DNA from: Dechloromonas sp.
GTDB taxonomy: Bacteria > Pseudomonadota > Gammaproteobacteria > Burkholderiales > Rhodocyclaceae
Direction of reading: 5' to 3'
Assembly: GCA_016790815.1 (NCBI GenBank)
Contig: JAEUOG010000051.1
Span: 1 to 64,000, forward strand
DNA length: 64,000 nucleotides
Shown here: piece after piece, positions 47,584-54,727 of the stretch
How the letters are laid out: every line of letters starts with the position of its first letter
How positions within the stretch are numbered: the first letter of the stretch is position 1
The notes under the pieces: generated by a model
Seen by the model: the letters and a program-made list of their open reading frames with translations, nothing else
Databases searched by the model: none
Told to the model about the DNA's origin: nothing
Translations under genes and position numbers: made by a program

Positions 47584-47668
47584 AATATATTAATGATGTG
47601 CAATTTGAATAAAAGATGGAGCGGGGCACTGGAACTGGTCCTGGGTTGATCAGCGTAAAATTTGCGCT

Positions 47669-47881
47669 ATGAAATTACTGATGATTGCCTTTATTGGCCT
47701 GGCAGCTTGTTCGTCGTGGCACTGGGAAAAGCGTGGCGCACTTGAAGGCGACTACACGCGCGACGAAATTTTCTGCAAGCAGCAGGTCTACACCACTGCC
47801 GACGGCGTGGTCACCAATGCCAGCGTGCGCCGGATGCATGCCTGCATGCAGGCGAAGGGCTGGCAGAAGGTGGCGAACTGA
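47669..47881 (+). CDS. Small lipoprotein of unknown function
   Basis: 70 residues. Lipoprotein signal MKLLMIAFIGLAACSS with a lipobox LAAC and lipidated C14; the mature part (WHWEKRGALEGDYTRDEIFC) has two further cysteines that could form a disulfide (C36 and C58 region). Similar short, single-domain lipoproteins are common in betaproteobacteria; no function is known. ~128 bases from the antitoxin start; convergent with the next gene. Confidence 0.75.
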   Translation: MKLLMIAFIGLAACSSWHWEKRGALEGDYTRDEIFCKQQVYTTADGVVTNASVRRMHACMQAKGWQKVAN

Positions 47882-47908
47882 GCCTTCGCACTTGCGATGG
47901 CATCGGAC

Positions 47909-48475
47909 TTATTCGATGCTCAGGCTGCGAATCCAGCGCGAGTCAGGCGTAATGTCGCTGCGCTCGCCCGGGCCGTATGGCGGGATGGAGGTATCGGCTG
48001 GCGGGGCGCCAATCTGGACAAGATCGACAGCTTGCGGTGTACCAACGATACCTTTTTCAGTCAGCGCCATCTTGTAGTAAAGGCCGTTCCACAACCGGGC
48101 GCCAAAATCCTTGGGCTGCTTGTACAGAAACAGTAGCGAGTGCTCCAGCCAGCGCAGGTCATTTCGCGTGATGGTGCCCGGATTGGGGTAGGGGTAGGGC
48201 ACGTGGCAATGAATTTCCTCGCCTTCCAGGCACTTGAATTCTTTCATGGAGAGAAAGAAGTCCTTGAGCTGGGCGTGGTCGAGATGCAGCGCGAAGCTGG
48301 TCGATTCGCCTCTCGGGGTGAATTCGACAGAGCCAATTTCGATGGTTTTTCCCTCTCTTGTTTGCACCCTGATCATCTTGCTGCCCGACAATTCCCAGGC
48401 GGCTGCCGGTAGCGACAGAGCGATGGCGGAAAATCCGAATAGCATGCAGGCAAGCTGGCGCAGGTTCAGTGACAT
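47909..48475 (-). CDS. Secreted protein of unknown function
   Basis: 188 residues with a signal peptide (MSLNLRQLACMLFGFSAIAL then SLPAAA-WE). The mature part begins ELSGSKMIRVQTREGKTIEI and contains CLEGEEIHCHVPYPYPNPGT, with two cysteines that may pair, and WLEHSLLFLYKQPKDFGARL. Not recognised as a known domain. Likely periplasmic or exported. Ends 28 bases from the convergent small lipoprotein gene. Confident as a gene because coding bias and signal peptide are clear. Confidence 0.7.
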   Translation of the reverse strand: MSLNLRQLACMLFGFSAIALSLPAAAWELSGSKMIRVQTREGKTIEIGSVEFTPRGESTSFALHLDHAQLKDFFLSMKEFKCLEGEEIHCHVPYPYPNPGTITRNDLRWLEHSLLFLYKQPKDFGARLWNGLYYKMALTEKGIVGTPQAVDLVQIGAPPADTSIPPYGPGERSDITPDSRWIRSLSIE

Positions 48476-48533
48476 CGCATTACCTCATCGGGTGGGGGCG
48501 TTTGCCCGTGATACGTCTGCGGCAGATTGCTAT

Positions 48534-48965
48534 TCATCGCAATGCTGCCAGGGTGCGCAAGGTTTCTAGGCGCAAGGATTCTATGGCGCGACTGACGGCC
48601 TTGTTTGCCTCTTCGCTCGACTCCAGTCGGCCGACTTCGTTTTCCCATTGCTGGCGCAAGCTCTTTGCTCCGGCATCCACCGTCGGGGATGTCAGGCTGG
48701 CGAGGTCGCCGATGAATACGACGCGGGTCCAACCTTCTATGGTGTCGCCGCGTTGCCGCTTGTCGTCGTAGGTCAGGTGATCGACCAGCAATTGCAGCGC
48801 GGCGAGTTCCTGCAGGACTGCAAAGCAGGCGGCCCGCTGGGTCCGATTCAGCTCCGACACATCGTTGCGCCAGGTGTTGTACGACAGGCTGACGACTGCG
48901 ATCAGCACGCTGATGATCGACAGCAGGTTGGCCTGAATGGCTTGTCGAAAAGTGGAGGTGGGCAT
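48534..48965 (-). CDS. Small membrane-anchored hypothetical protein
   Basis: 143 residues. One N-terminal membrane helix (ANLLSIISVLIAVVSLSYNT, ~12-31), then a predicted helical domain with DVSELNRTQRAACFAVLQEL and WENEVGRLESSEEANKAVSR, likely coiled. No known family recognised. Sits between a DoxX gene and a secreted protein gene on the same strand with short gaps, so possibly one transcript. Confidence 0.65.
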   Translation of the reverse strand: MPTSTFRQAIQANLLSIISVLIAVVSLSYNTWRNDVSELNRTQRAACFAVLQELAALQLLVDHLTYDDKRQRGDTIEGWTRVVFIGDLASLTSPTVDAGAKSLRQQWENEVGRLESSEEANKAVSRAIESLRLETLRTLAALR

Positions 48966-48980
48966 ACCGGACAGCGTACA

Positions 48981-49481
48981 TCAAAGCGCCTTGCGGCGGA
49001 TCAGATGATCGATCGACAGCTTGCCCGGGCCCATCAGCATCAAGGGGAGCAGCATGCCGATGAACAGTACCGGAAGTTTGAAATTGCCAAAGCCGTTGTC
49101 GGTAAAACCATAACCTTGCAGCAATTCGCTGTAGCTCGACCACGCGTCAGGCCAATGCACGCTGGCGATGGCGACGATGGTCAGAATGAGCAGCGAAACC
49201 GAAAAGAAGCGGGTGCCAAGCCCGATGACCAGCGCGATGCTACCGAGCAGTTCAAACCAGGTCGCCATCTGCCAGCTGATTTCCGGCGGGACAAGATTGA
49301 AGGGAAAGGGAAAACGGTCCTGGATATCGGAGAACCAGTTGGTGCCATGGAGTTTTTCCAGGCCGGACTCGTAGAAGTCCCACCCCAGCAGCAGGCGAAG
49401 ACTGAGCAAGCCTAGCCATAATCCGAGCAGGTCGAGATGGGAGAAGGTAGAGCCGAGATAGCGAGAAAGGGTGTTTTTCAT
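48981..49481 (-). CDS. DoxX family membrane protein
   Basis: 166 residues with four membrane helices: LLGLWLGLLSLRLLLGWDFY, ATWFELLGSIALVIGLGTRF, SVSLLILTIVAIASVHWPDA and LPVLFIGMLLPLMLMGPGKL. The RLLLGWDFYESGLEKL and GPGKLSIDHLIRRK ends are DoxX-like. The family is linked to thiosulfate:quinone oxidation and oxidative-stress membrane complexes, but most members are uncharacterised. First gene of a three-gene minus-strand group. Confidence 0.85.
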   Translation of the reverse strand: MKNTLSRYLGSTFSHLDLLGLWLGLLSLRLLLGWDFYESGLEKLHGTNWFSDIQDRFPFPFNLVPPEISWQMATWFELLGSIALVIGLGTRFFSVSLLILTIVAIASVHWPDAWSSYSELLQGYGFTDNGFGNFKLPVLFIGMLLPLMLMGPGKLSIDHLIRRKAL

Positions 49482-49961
49482 TTTTTGGTATTTGTAGCAT
49501 CACCCCGTTGGGGGCAGGTTGTTGGGGGATCGGGGCTGCCAATTGACTGCCCTGCAATCGATCCGCGTCAAGAAGGGCGAATTTTCATCCTCATGTAGTT
49601 GCGGTACGGGTGGTTGTCGGCTCCGTGCGTTTGCGGTGAGTTCGTGGTGACAGACCATTAGTCGGGGAAGCCTGAAAACCCTTACATCAATTTTCGTTTG
49701 TCTGGCGCGCTCACGAACCGAACGGTCGCCATGTCGTTGTCGGTGTCGGCTATTTCGAGGTCAAGCGACAGGCGTTTCGGTTGTTGCCTTCGGCCTTGAG
49801 GGCGTGCTGCGGTCGACTCCAAAAGCAGGGCAGAAATGAAATTCTGGCCGTGACTTGGCTCCAGGCAAGCTCAAGTGCCGCCAAAGCGTCATGCGTGGCT
49901 AGGGCTTGTCGGAAGGACTTCTGGTGCTGGGGCGGCGAGGCATATGAGGCCTGCCTGTTTT
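49482..49961. other. 480-base gap without a convincing gene; possible decayed coding remnant
   Basis: No intact gene supported. On the minus strand about 49695-49870, one frame reads LESTAARPQGRRQQPKRLSL then DLEIADTDNDMATVRFVSAP to a TAA, ending in a natural-looking C-terminus. It has no start, and a TGA blocks it upstream, where another frame (QALATHDALAALELAWSQ) looks coding-like. This resembles a frameshifted, truncated pseudogene, but no family was recognised. 49482-49690 shows nothing. Confidence 0.3.
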
Positions 49962-50318
49962 TCAGCGACCTCGGTTTCGGCTGCGGAGATCGCGATCGAT
50001 GGCAAGCAGGGCGTCGAGTTTTTTCTGCAGGTCGTCGAGCTTCTTCTGCAACTCCTCGTTCTGCTTCTGCGATTCCTTGAGCGACAGATCGAGCCGGCGT
50101 TTTTCCGCCTGGTACTGGCGCTGTTCCCGAAGTATCTGGCGCTCGAGGTCGGCGATCTTCTGGATGTCTGCAGGTGACCGGGACGGCGCAGTTTCCATTT
50201 CGGCGCTGATTCGCTCAGGAGCCTCTGCGACTTCGCTCTTTTCGCCTTGCGCGGCGCAACCGACGAGGCTGATCGCGATGGCGGTAGCGACGATGAGATG
50301 GCAGCGAAATTTCAGCAT
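49962..50318 (-). CDS. Coiled-coil lipoprotein of unknown function
   Basis: 118 residues from ATG 50318, chosen over a start 31 codons upstream because it yields a clean lipoprotein signal (MLKFRCHLIVATAIAISLVG, lipidated C21). The mature chain is a long heptad-rich helix: LERQILREQRQYQAEKRRLD then LSLKESQKQNEELQKKLDDL, ending in a basic SRNRGR. Probably a membrane-tethered coiled coil in the periplasm. Divergent from arsR across a 174-base gap that holds repeat copy C and the arsR promoter. Confidence 0.7.
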   Translation of the reverse strand: MLKFRCHLIVATAIAISLVGCAAQGEKSEVAEAPERISAEMETAPSRSPADIQKIADLERQILREQRQYQAEKRRLDLSLKESQKQNEELQKKLDDLQKKLDALLAIDRDLRSRNRGR

Positions 50319-50410
50319 GAAAAAGTAGGGGCAGAGCCGCGGAAAAAAGACGTCCCAGAGAATGACACAAATGTCAGTCCGCTGTCGCGGTCGCGACGCA
50401 TTTTGTGCCA

Positions 50411-50450
50411 TTCCCGCGGTAAACCCGAAAAAAACGCCCTAAATGAAACC
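50411..50450 (+). repeat. Dispersed ~40-bp repeat, copy C (upstream of arsR)
   Basis: TTCCCGCGGTAAACCCGAAA then AAAACGCCCTAAATGAAACC. More diverged than B and D (GGTAAAC for GGTCAAC), but keeps the A-run, the CC-x-AA segment and GAAACC. It ends 7 bases before the arsR -35 element. Confidence 0.45.
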
Positions 50451-50456
50451 CAAAGG

Positions 50457-50485
50457 CTGACACGGTTTCCATATTTCGATATTAT
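50457..50485 (+). promoter_or_regulatory. arsR promoter (predicts a leaderless transcript)
   Basis: -35 CTGACA (50457-50462), 17-base spacer, -10 TATTAT (50480-50485). A start 6-8 bases after the -10 would fall at about 50492-50493, i.e. at the arsR ATG, leaving no room for a Shine-Dalgarno sequence. The -10 lies between the two operator arms. Confidence 0.65.
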
Positions 50486-50496
50486 TCGAAATATGG
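50469..50496 (+). promoter_or_regulatory. ArsR operator (11-bp inverted repeat)
   Basis: Arms CCATATTTCGA (50469-50479) and TCGAAATATGG (50486-50496) are perfect inverted repeats around TATTAT. The right arm contains the arsR ATG (50493-50495). A bound ArsR dimer would cover the -10 and the start codon. Confidence 0.8.
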
Positions 50497-50849
50497 AAAC
50501 ACTAAGCGCTGCCGAACTCCTCGCTGCCCTCGGTCACGAATCCCGGCTGGCCATCTTTCGCCTGCTTGTCGAAGCCGGGCCGGCGGGGATCAATGCCAGC
50601 GCCATCGGTGACCGACTGGGCATGGCGCCGGCCACGCTGTCCTTTCACCTGGCGCATTTGACCAGGGTCGGGCTGATTGCCGGCGAACGCGAAAGCCGCT
50701 TCATCCACTATTCGGCCAACTTCGGGGCGATGGATGAATTGATTGCCTTCCTGACGAGCAATTGCTGTCAGGGCGAGACCTGCCTGCCGAAAGCCACCTG
50801 CTGCGACACCACGGAGAAGCGTCGCGCCAAAATCCGAAAGACCACCTGA
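50493..50849 (+). CDS. arsR: ArsR-family arsenic-responsive repressor
   Basis: 118 residues. Winged-helix HTH: ELLAALGHESRLAIFRLLVE and GDRLGMAPATLSFHLAHLTR. The usual alpha-3 CxC metal site of the classic E. coli type is absent; instead the C-terminus has C91-C92 then C97 (SNCCQGETCLP) and C103-C104, resembling the As(III) site of the Acidithiobacillus-type ArsR. Start fixed at 50493 by homology to SAAELLAALGHESRL. The stop overlaps arsC by 1 base. Represses its own operon through the flanking inverted repeat. Confidence 0.92.
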   Translation: METLSAAELLAALGHESRLAIFRLLVEAGPAGINASAIGDRLGMAPATLSFHLAHLTRVGLIAGERESRFIHYSANFGAMDELIAFLTSNCCQGETCLPKATCCDTTEKRRAKIRKTT

Positions 50850-51262
50850 TGTCGAATCTCAAGACTGTTCTCGTGCTGTGCACCGGCAACTCCTGTCGCT
50901 CGCAGATGGGTGAAGCGATCATCAACTACGACCTGGCCGGCCTCGTGCGCGGTATTTCCGCGGGGACTAGGCCGCAGCCCAAGGTGGCCGATGGCGCGAT
51001 TGAGGCCTTGAACCTGGCCGGGTTGCCGACCGAGGGGCTCTACCCGAAGGATGTCGAAGCCGTGATGAGCCAGGACATCGACCTTGTGGTCAGTGTTTGC
51101 GACAACGCCAAGGAAACCTGCCCGGTATTCCCGCGCCCGGTGCCGCGCATTCATCTGCCGTTCCACGACCCGCACGGTGAGCCGCTGGAAAGCTTCATCA
51201 CAGTCCGCGACGATATCCGCGCCCGCCTGATCCCCGCCGTGCGCGCCGCACTGGGCCAGTAA
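50849..51262 (+). CDS. arsC: Arsenate reductase (low-MW phosphatase/thioredoxin-coupled type)
   Basis: Reduces arsenate to arsenite. 137 residues. P-loop VLCTGNSCRSQMGEA with nucleophile C11 and R17 (CX5R), and the redox pair C84/C91 in VVSVCDNAKETCPVF, spaced as in thioredoxin-dependent ArsC. Start overlaps the arsR stop by one base; acr3 follows 9 bases later. trxB at 41546 may supply electrons via thioredoxin. Confidence 0.93.
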   Translation: MSNLKTVLVLCTGNSCRSQMGEAIINYDLAGLVRGISAGTRPQPKVADGAIEALNLAGLPTEGLYPKDVEAVMSQDIDLVVSVCDNAKETCPVFPRPVPRIHLPFHDPHGEPLESFITVRDDIRARLIPAVRAALGQ

Positions 51263-51271
51263 GGAGCCGCC

Positions 51272-52339
51272 ATGTCAGTCCAATGTGAAATCACCTCCAA
51301 GGCCGCCGCTGGCGTGCCGATGAGTTTCTTCGAGCGTTACCTGACCATCTGGGTCTTCCTCTGCATCGTCACCGGCATCGTTTTCGGCCAGTTCGCACCG
51401 ACCCTGTTTCAGGCCATCGGCCGCATGGAAGTCGCCCAGGTCAATCTGCCGGTCGGTCTGCTCATCTGGGTCATGATCATCCCGATGTTGGTCAAGGTTG
51501 ATTTCGGCGCCATGGCCGAAATGAAGCAGCACGTGCGTGGCATTGGTGTCACGCTGTTCGTGAACTGGCTGGTCAAGCCGTTCTCGATGGCCTTCCTCGG
51601 CTGGCTGTTCATCCGCCAGCTGTTCGCCCCGATCCTGCCGCCCGATCAGCTCGACAGCTACATTGCCGGCCTCATCCTGCTCGCTACGGCGCCGTGCACG
51701 GCCATGGTCTTTGTCTGGAGTCGCCTGACCAACGGTCATCCGCTGTTCACGTTGTCGCAGGTGGCGCTCAACGACACCATCATGGTCTTCGCCTTCGCCC
51801 CGCTCGTCGCCTTCCTGCTCGGCATCTCGGCGATTATCGTGCCGTGGGACACCTTGGTGACCTCGGTCGTGCTCTACATCGTCATTCCGGTCGTGATCGC
51901 CCAACTCTGGCGCAAAGCCTTGCTCGCCAAGGGGCAGGCAGCCTTCGACGCCGCCATGGAGAAAATCGGCCCGTGGTCGATTACCGCCTTGCTTGCCACG
52001 CTCGTGCTGCTCTTCGCCTTCCAGGGCGAAGCCATCCTGCGCCAGCCACTGATCATCGGCCTGCTTGCCGTGCCCATTCTGATCCAGGTTTTCTTCAATT
52101 CGGCGCTGGCCTACTGGCTCAACCGCAAGGTCGGCGAGAAACACAACGTCGCCTGCCCGTCGGCGCTGATCGGCGCCAGCAATTTCTTCGAATTGGCCGT
52201 CGCGGCCGCCATCAGCCTGTTCGGCTTCGAGTCGGGGGCGGCGCTGGCTACCGTGGTCGGTGTTCTGATCGAAGTGCCGGCCATGCTGCTCGTGGTCAAG
52301 GTCGTCAACTCGTCGAAGGGGTGGTACGAAGCAGGGTAG
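51272..52339 (+). CDS. acr3: Arsenite efflux permease ACR3
   Basis: Exports arsenite across the inner membrane. 355 residues, ~10 membrane helices (bile acid:sodium symporter fold). Signature MSFFERYLTIWVFLCIVTGI, GLLIWVMIIPMLVKVDFGAM, and the conserved transport cysteine in TAPCTAMVFVWSRLTNGHPL; SNFFELAVAAAISLFGFESG near the end. The MSVQCEITSKAAAGVPM leader precedes the family start and could be trimmed to the second Met, but GGAG just upstream supports the given ATG. Confidence 0.95.
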   Translation: MSVQCEITSKAAAGVPMSFFERYLTIWVFLCIVTGIVFGQFAPTLFQAIGRMEVAQVNLPVGLLIWVMIIPMLVKVDFGAMAEMKQHVRGIGVTLFVNWLVKPFSMAFLGWLFIRQLFAPILPPDQLDSYIAGLILLATAPCTAMVFVWSRLTNGHPLFTLSQVALNDTIMVFAFAPLVAFLLGISAIIVPWDTLVTSVVLYIVIPVVIAQLWRKALLAKGQAAFDAAMEKIGPWSITALLATLVLLFAFQGEAILRQPLIIGLLAVPILIQVFFNSALAYWLNRKVGEKHNVACPSALIGASNFFELAVAAAISLFGFESGAALATVVGVLIEVPAMLLVVKVVNSSKGWYEAG

Positions 52340-52393
52340 GGAGCTTTTGGCGCCAGGCTACGCACGAAAAGGTCTGACAAAGAGGTGCACAAA

Positions 52394-53836
52394 ATGGAAT
52401 GGATGATCACCGCATTGCAAGGTGGATTGGCCAGTCTGGCCTCCTATCTCGCTGCCCACGTCCTGCTCTGCCTGGTACCGGCTTTCTTCATCGCTGGCGC
52501 GCTGTCCGCACTGGTGCCGCAGCAATCCATCGTTCGCTTTCTCGGGCCGAATACCTCGAAATGGGTGTCCTACCCGGCCGCAGCCGGGGCAGGCAGCCTG
52601 CTCGCCGTCTGTTCGTGCACCATCCAGCCGCTGTTCGCCGGCATCTACAAAAAAGGCGCCGGGCTCGGGCCGGCCATCACCTTCCTTTTCTTCGCGCCGG
52701 CCGCCAACATCCTTGCTCTGGCTTACACCGGCGTGGCGCTTGGCGCCGATTTCGCCATTGCCCGCATCGTGCTTGCGCTGTCCTTCGGCATCGGCATCGG
52801 GATGATCATGGCCGCGCTGTTTCGCGAGGGCGATGTGGCCCGGGCTGCCGACGTGGAAACCTTCGCTGCTGGCGGCGGCATTCCAGGCCGGACGCTGCTT
52901 TTCCTCGGCGCCCTCGTTGCCTTGCTGATTGCCGGCACGCTCAAACTCGATTTTCTGACGGCTGGCCTGCTGCACGTCGAAATGCCCTGGGCCGGCGCTT
53001 CCGCCATCCAGACTGGGCTCGATCAGCTGGTTCCGATCAACGAGGCAGCCGGTGCTGAAGGGCTGAGCCTGCAAGGCCTTATCCTGATCGGCCTGCTCGG
53101 CACCATCGGCACCTTTGCCTGGAAAGGGCTGGGCCAGGTCGACAACGGCTTCAACCGCCTGACCCCGGTCGCCCTGGCGCTCACGGCGCTGACCCTGGCC
53201 TTCGCCGCGCTTGGCATGCGGGTCACAGAAGCCGGCGTGCTGCTCATCGTGACGGGCAGAACGCTCGCCGTGTCCGCACTCTGTCTCGCCATCTGGCCGC
53301 TGGCCCGGCGTTTCGACGGCTGGGACGTGCAGCAATGGCTGTGGGAAACCTGGCGCTTCGTGAAACAGATCTTCCCGCTGCTCGTCGTTGGCGTCTTCCT
53401 CGTCGGCATCATCCGGGTCTTCATCCAGCCCGAGTGGATACGCAGCATCGCCGGCGCCAATACCGTTCTCGCCAATCTGGCAGGTGTCGTCTTCGGTGTC
53501 TTCATGTACTTCCCGACCCTAGTTGAAGTGCCCATCGCCAAGATGTTCCTGTCGCTCGGCATGCACCCGGGGCCGCTCATCGCCTACCTGATGGCCGACC
53601 CCGAGCTGTCGCTGCAGAGCATCCTGATTACCACCGCCATCATCGGCAAGCTCAAGGCCTGGACCTACGTTGGCCTCGTCGCGGTGTTTTCGACACTGGC
53701 CGGCCTGACCTACGGCGCCTGGGTCGATGGCACATCCTTGCTCATCCTGGCGCCGGGCGTCATAGGCTTCGTCGGGCTGATCGTCACCTCGCTGCACCTG
53801 ATCGAACGTGGCCGCAAGGCCAAACTGAGGAGTTAA
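52394..53836 (+). CDS. ArsP-type permease (PF03773-like)
   Basis: 480 residues from ATG 52394, with GAGGTG as RBS 6 bases upstream; a GTG three codons earlier falls within that RBS. About 10-12 membrane helices in two halves. Key motif LLAVCSCTIQPLFAGIYKKG with C73/C75, plus FLFFAPAANILALAYTG and VFMYFPTLVEVPIAKMFLSL in the second half. Homologues include ArsP, an exporter of trivalent organoarsenicals; many similar permeases travel with a CxxC mini-protein, as here. Substrate probably a metalloid or organoarsenical (inference). Confidence 0.85.
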   Translation: MEWMITALQGGLASLASYLAAHVLLCLVPAFFIAGALSALVPQQSIVRFLGPNTSKWVSYPAAAGAGSLLAVCSCTIQPLFAGIYKKGAGLGPAITFLFFAPAANILALAYTGVALGADFAIARIVLALSFGIGIGMIMAALFREGDVARAADVETFAAGGGIPGRTLLFLGALVALLIAGTLKLDFLTAGLLHVEMPWAGASAIQTGLDQLVPINEAAGAEGLSLQGLILIGLLGTIGTFAWKGLGQVDNGFNRLTPVALALTALTLAFAALGMRVTEAGVLLIVTGRTLAVSALCLAIWPLARRFDGWDVQQWLWETWRFVKQIFPLLVVGVFLVGIIRVFIQPEWIRSIAGANTVLANLAGVVFGVFMYFPTLVEVPIAKMFLSLGMHPGPLIAYLMADPELSLQSILITTAIIGKLKAWTYVGLVAVFSTLAGLTYGAWVDGTSLLILAPGVIGFVGLIVTSLHLIERGRKAKLRS

Positions 53837-53838
53837 CC

Positions 53839-54075
53839 ATGCTGATCAAGATTCTCGGCAGCGGCTGCGCCAAGTGCAATCGCCTCGAACAACTGACCCG
53901 TGAAGCCGTGGCCGAACTCGGCCTCGACGCCACCTTCGAACACGTCAAGGACATGGACAAGATCATGGCCTACCCGATCATGACCACGCCGGCGCTGGTC
54001 GTTGATGAAGCGGTCAAGGTCTCCGGCCGCATGCCGAGCAAGGACGAACTGCTCGGCTGGCTGTCCGCCGGCTGA
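53839..54075 (+). CDS. Thioredoxin-fold redox-active disulfide protein
   Basis: 78 residues. MLIKILGSGCAKCNRLEQLT with the CxxC pair C10/C13, then KIMAYPIMTTPALVVDEAVK containing the cis-Pro region (TTPAL). Small 'redox-active disulfide protein 2' family, usually encoded with PF03773 permeases, as it is here (2 bases downstream). May reduce or bind metalloid for the permease (inference). Its stop is immediately followed by the stop of the convergent gene. Confidence 0.88.
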   Translation: MLIKILGSGCAKCNRLEQLTREAVAELGLDATFEHVKDMDKIMAYPIMTTPALVVDEAVKVSGRMPSKDELLGWLSAG

Positions 54076-54522
54076 TCAGTCCGGAATGTTCGGCTCGACC
54101 AGCCTTGCCAACTGTTCGAGCGATTCCTGCCAGCCGAGGTAGCACATCTCGGTCGGAATGACCGCCGGGATGCCTTCCTGCACGATGCTCAACTCGGTGC
54201 CGCAGGAGACGGCTTGCAGGCTTACCGTCGTCTGCATTTCGCCGGGCAGGTTCGGGTCGTCGAATTTGTCCGTGTAGCGGATTTTCTCGTTGGGCAGCAG
54301 TTCAAGATAATCACCGCCAAACGAATGGCCGTTGCCCGTCGTAAAGTTGGTGAACGACATCCGGAAAGAGCCGCCGACCCTGGCGTCCAGATGCTGAACC
54401 CGGCACGTAAACCCATAGGGCGGCAGCCATTTGGCCATCGCATCGGCATCCAGAAAAGCCCGATAAATGCGTTCCGGGTCTGCCCGCAGTACGCGGTGAA
54501 GCTTGACCGTTCCTGTGCTCAC
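54076..54522 (-). CDS. SRPBCC/AHSA1-domain protein
   Basis: 148 residues. START/Bet v1-like fold: VKLHRVLRADPERIYRAFLD, MAKWLPPYGFTCRVQHLDAR, VGGSFRMSFTNFTTGNGHSF, LELLPNEKIRYTDKFDDPNL, and C-terminal CYLGWQESLEQLARLVEPNI. Activator-of-Hsp90-homologue-like proteins bind hydrophobic ligands; no specific role known. Convergent with the arsenic operon with zero gap and no visible terminator between them. A minus-strand repeat copy lies upstream (54591-54630). Confidence 0.85.
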   Translation of the reverse strand: MSTGTVKLHRVLRADPERIYRAFLDADAMAKWLPPYGFTCRVQHLDARVGGSFRMSFTNFTTGNGHSFGGDYLELLPNEKIRYTDKFDDPNLPGEMQTTVSLQAVSCGTELSIVQEGIPAVIPTEMCYLGWQESLEQLARLVEPNIPD

Positions 54523-54590
54523 TGTTCCTTCTCCTTTTTATTGGCGATCTGGCATGGACCGCGGTTAGTTCAGAAGGTTGCCGCCAAAGC

Positions 54591-54630
54591 CGGTTTCAAA
54601 ATTGGCCGATTTTTCCAGTTGACCGTGGAA
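54591..54630 (-). repeat. Dispersed ~40-bp repeat, copy D (cysH-SRPBCC gap, minus)
   Basis: Minus strand: TTCCACGGTCAACTGGAAAA then ATCGGCCAATTTTGAAACCG. Extends to the left as ATTTCCAC, like the gyrA copy (TTTCCAC). Well conserved relative to copy B. Lies in the 205-base gap between the SRPBCC gene and the cysH terminator, where nothing else was seen. Confidence 0.6.
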
Positions 54631-54684
54631 ATGATGTCAGCGGCGTAAATTCACTGTCCGCCCGACATTGAAACGACAGCCAAT

Positions 54685-54710
54685 AAAAAACCCGGCTCGA
54701 AGCCGGGTTT
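54685..54710 (-). terminator. Rho-independent terminator of cysH (minus strand)
   Basis: 10-bp stem AAACCCGGCT (54688-54697) / AGCCGGGTTT (54701-54710) with a 3-base loop; on the minus strand it runs into TTTTTT. It lies 17 bases past the cysH stop. Confidence 0.88.
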
Positions 54711-54727
54711 GATGGTCTTGAACGGGG

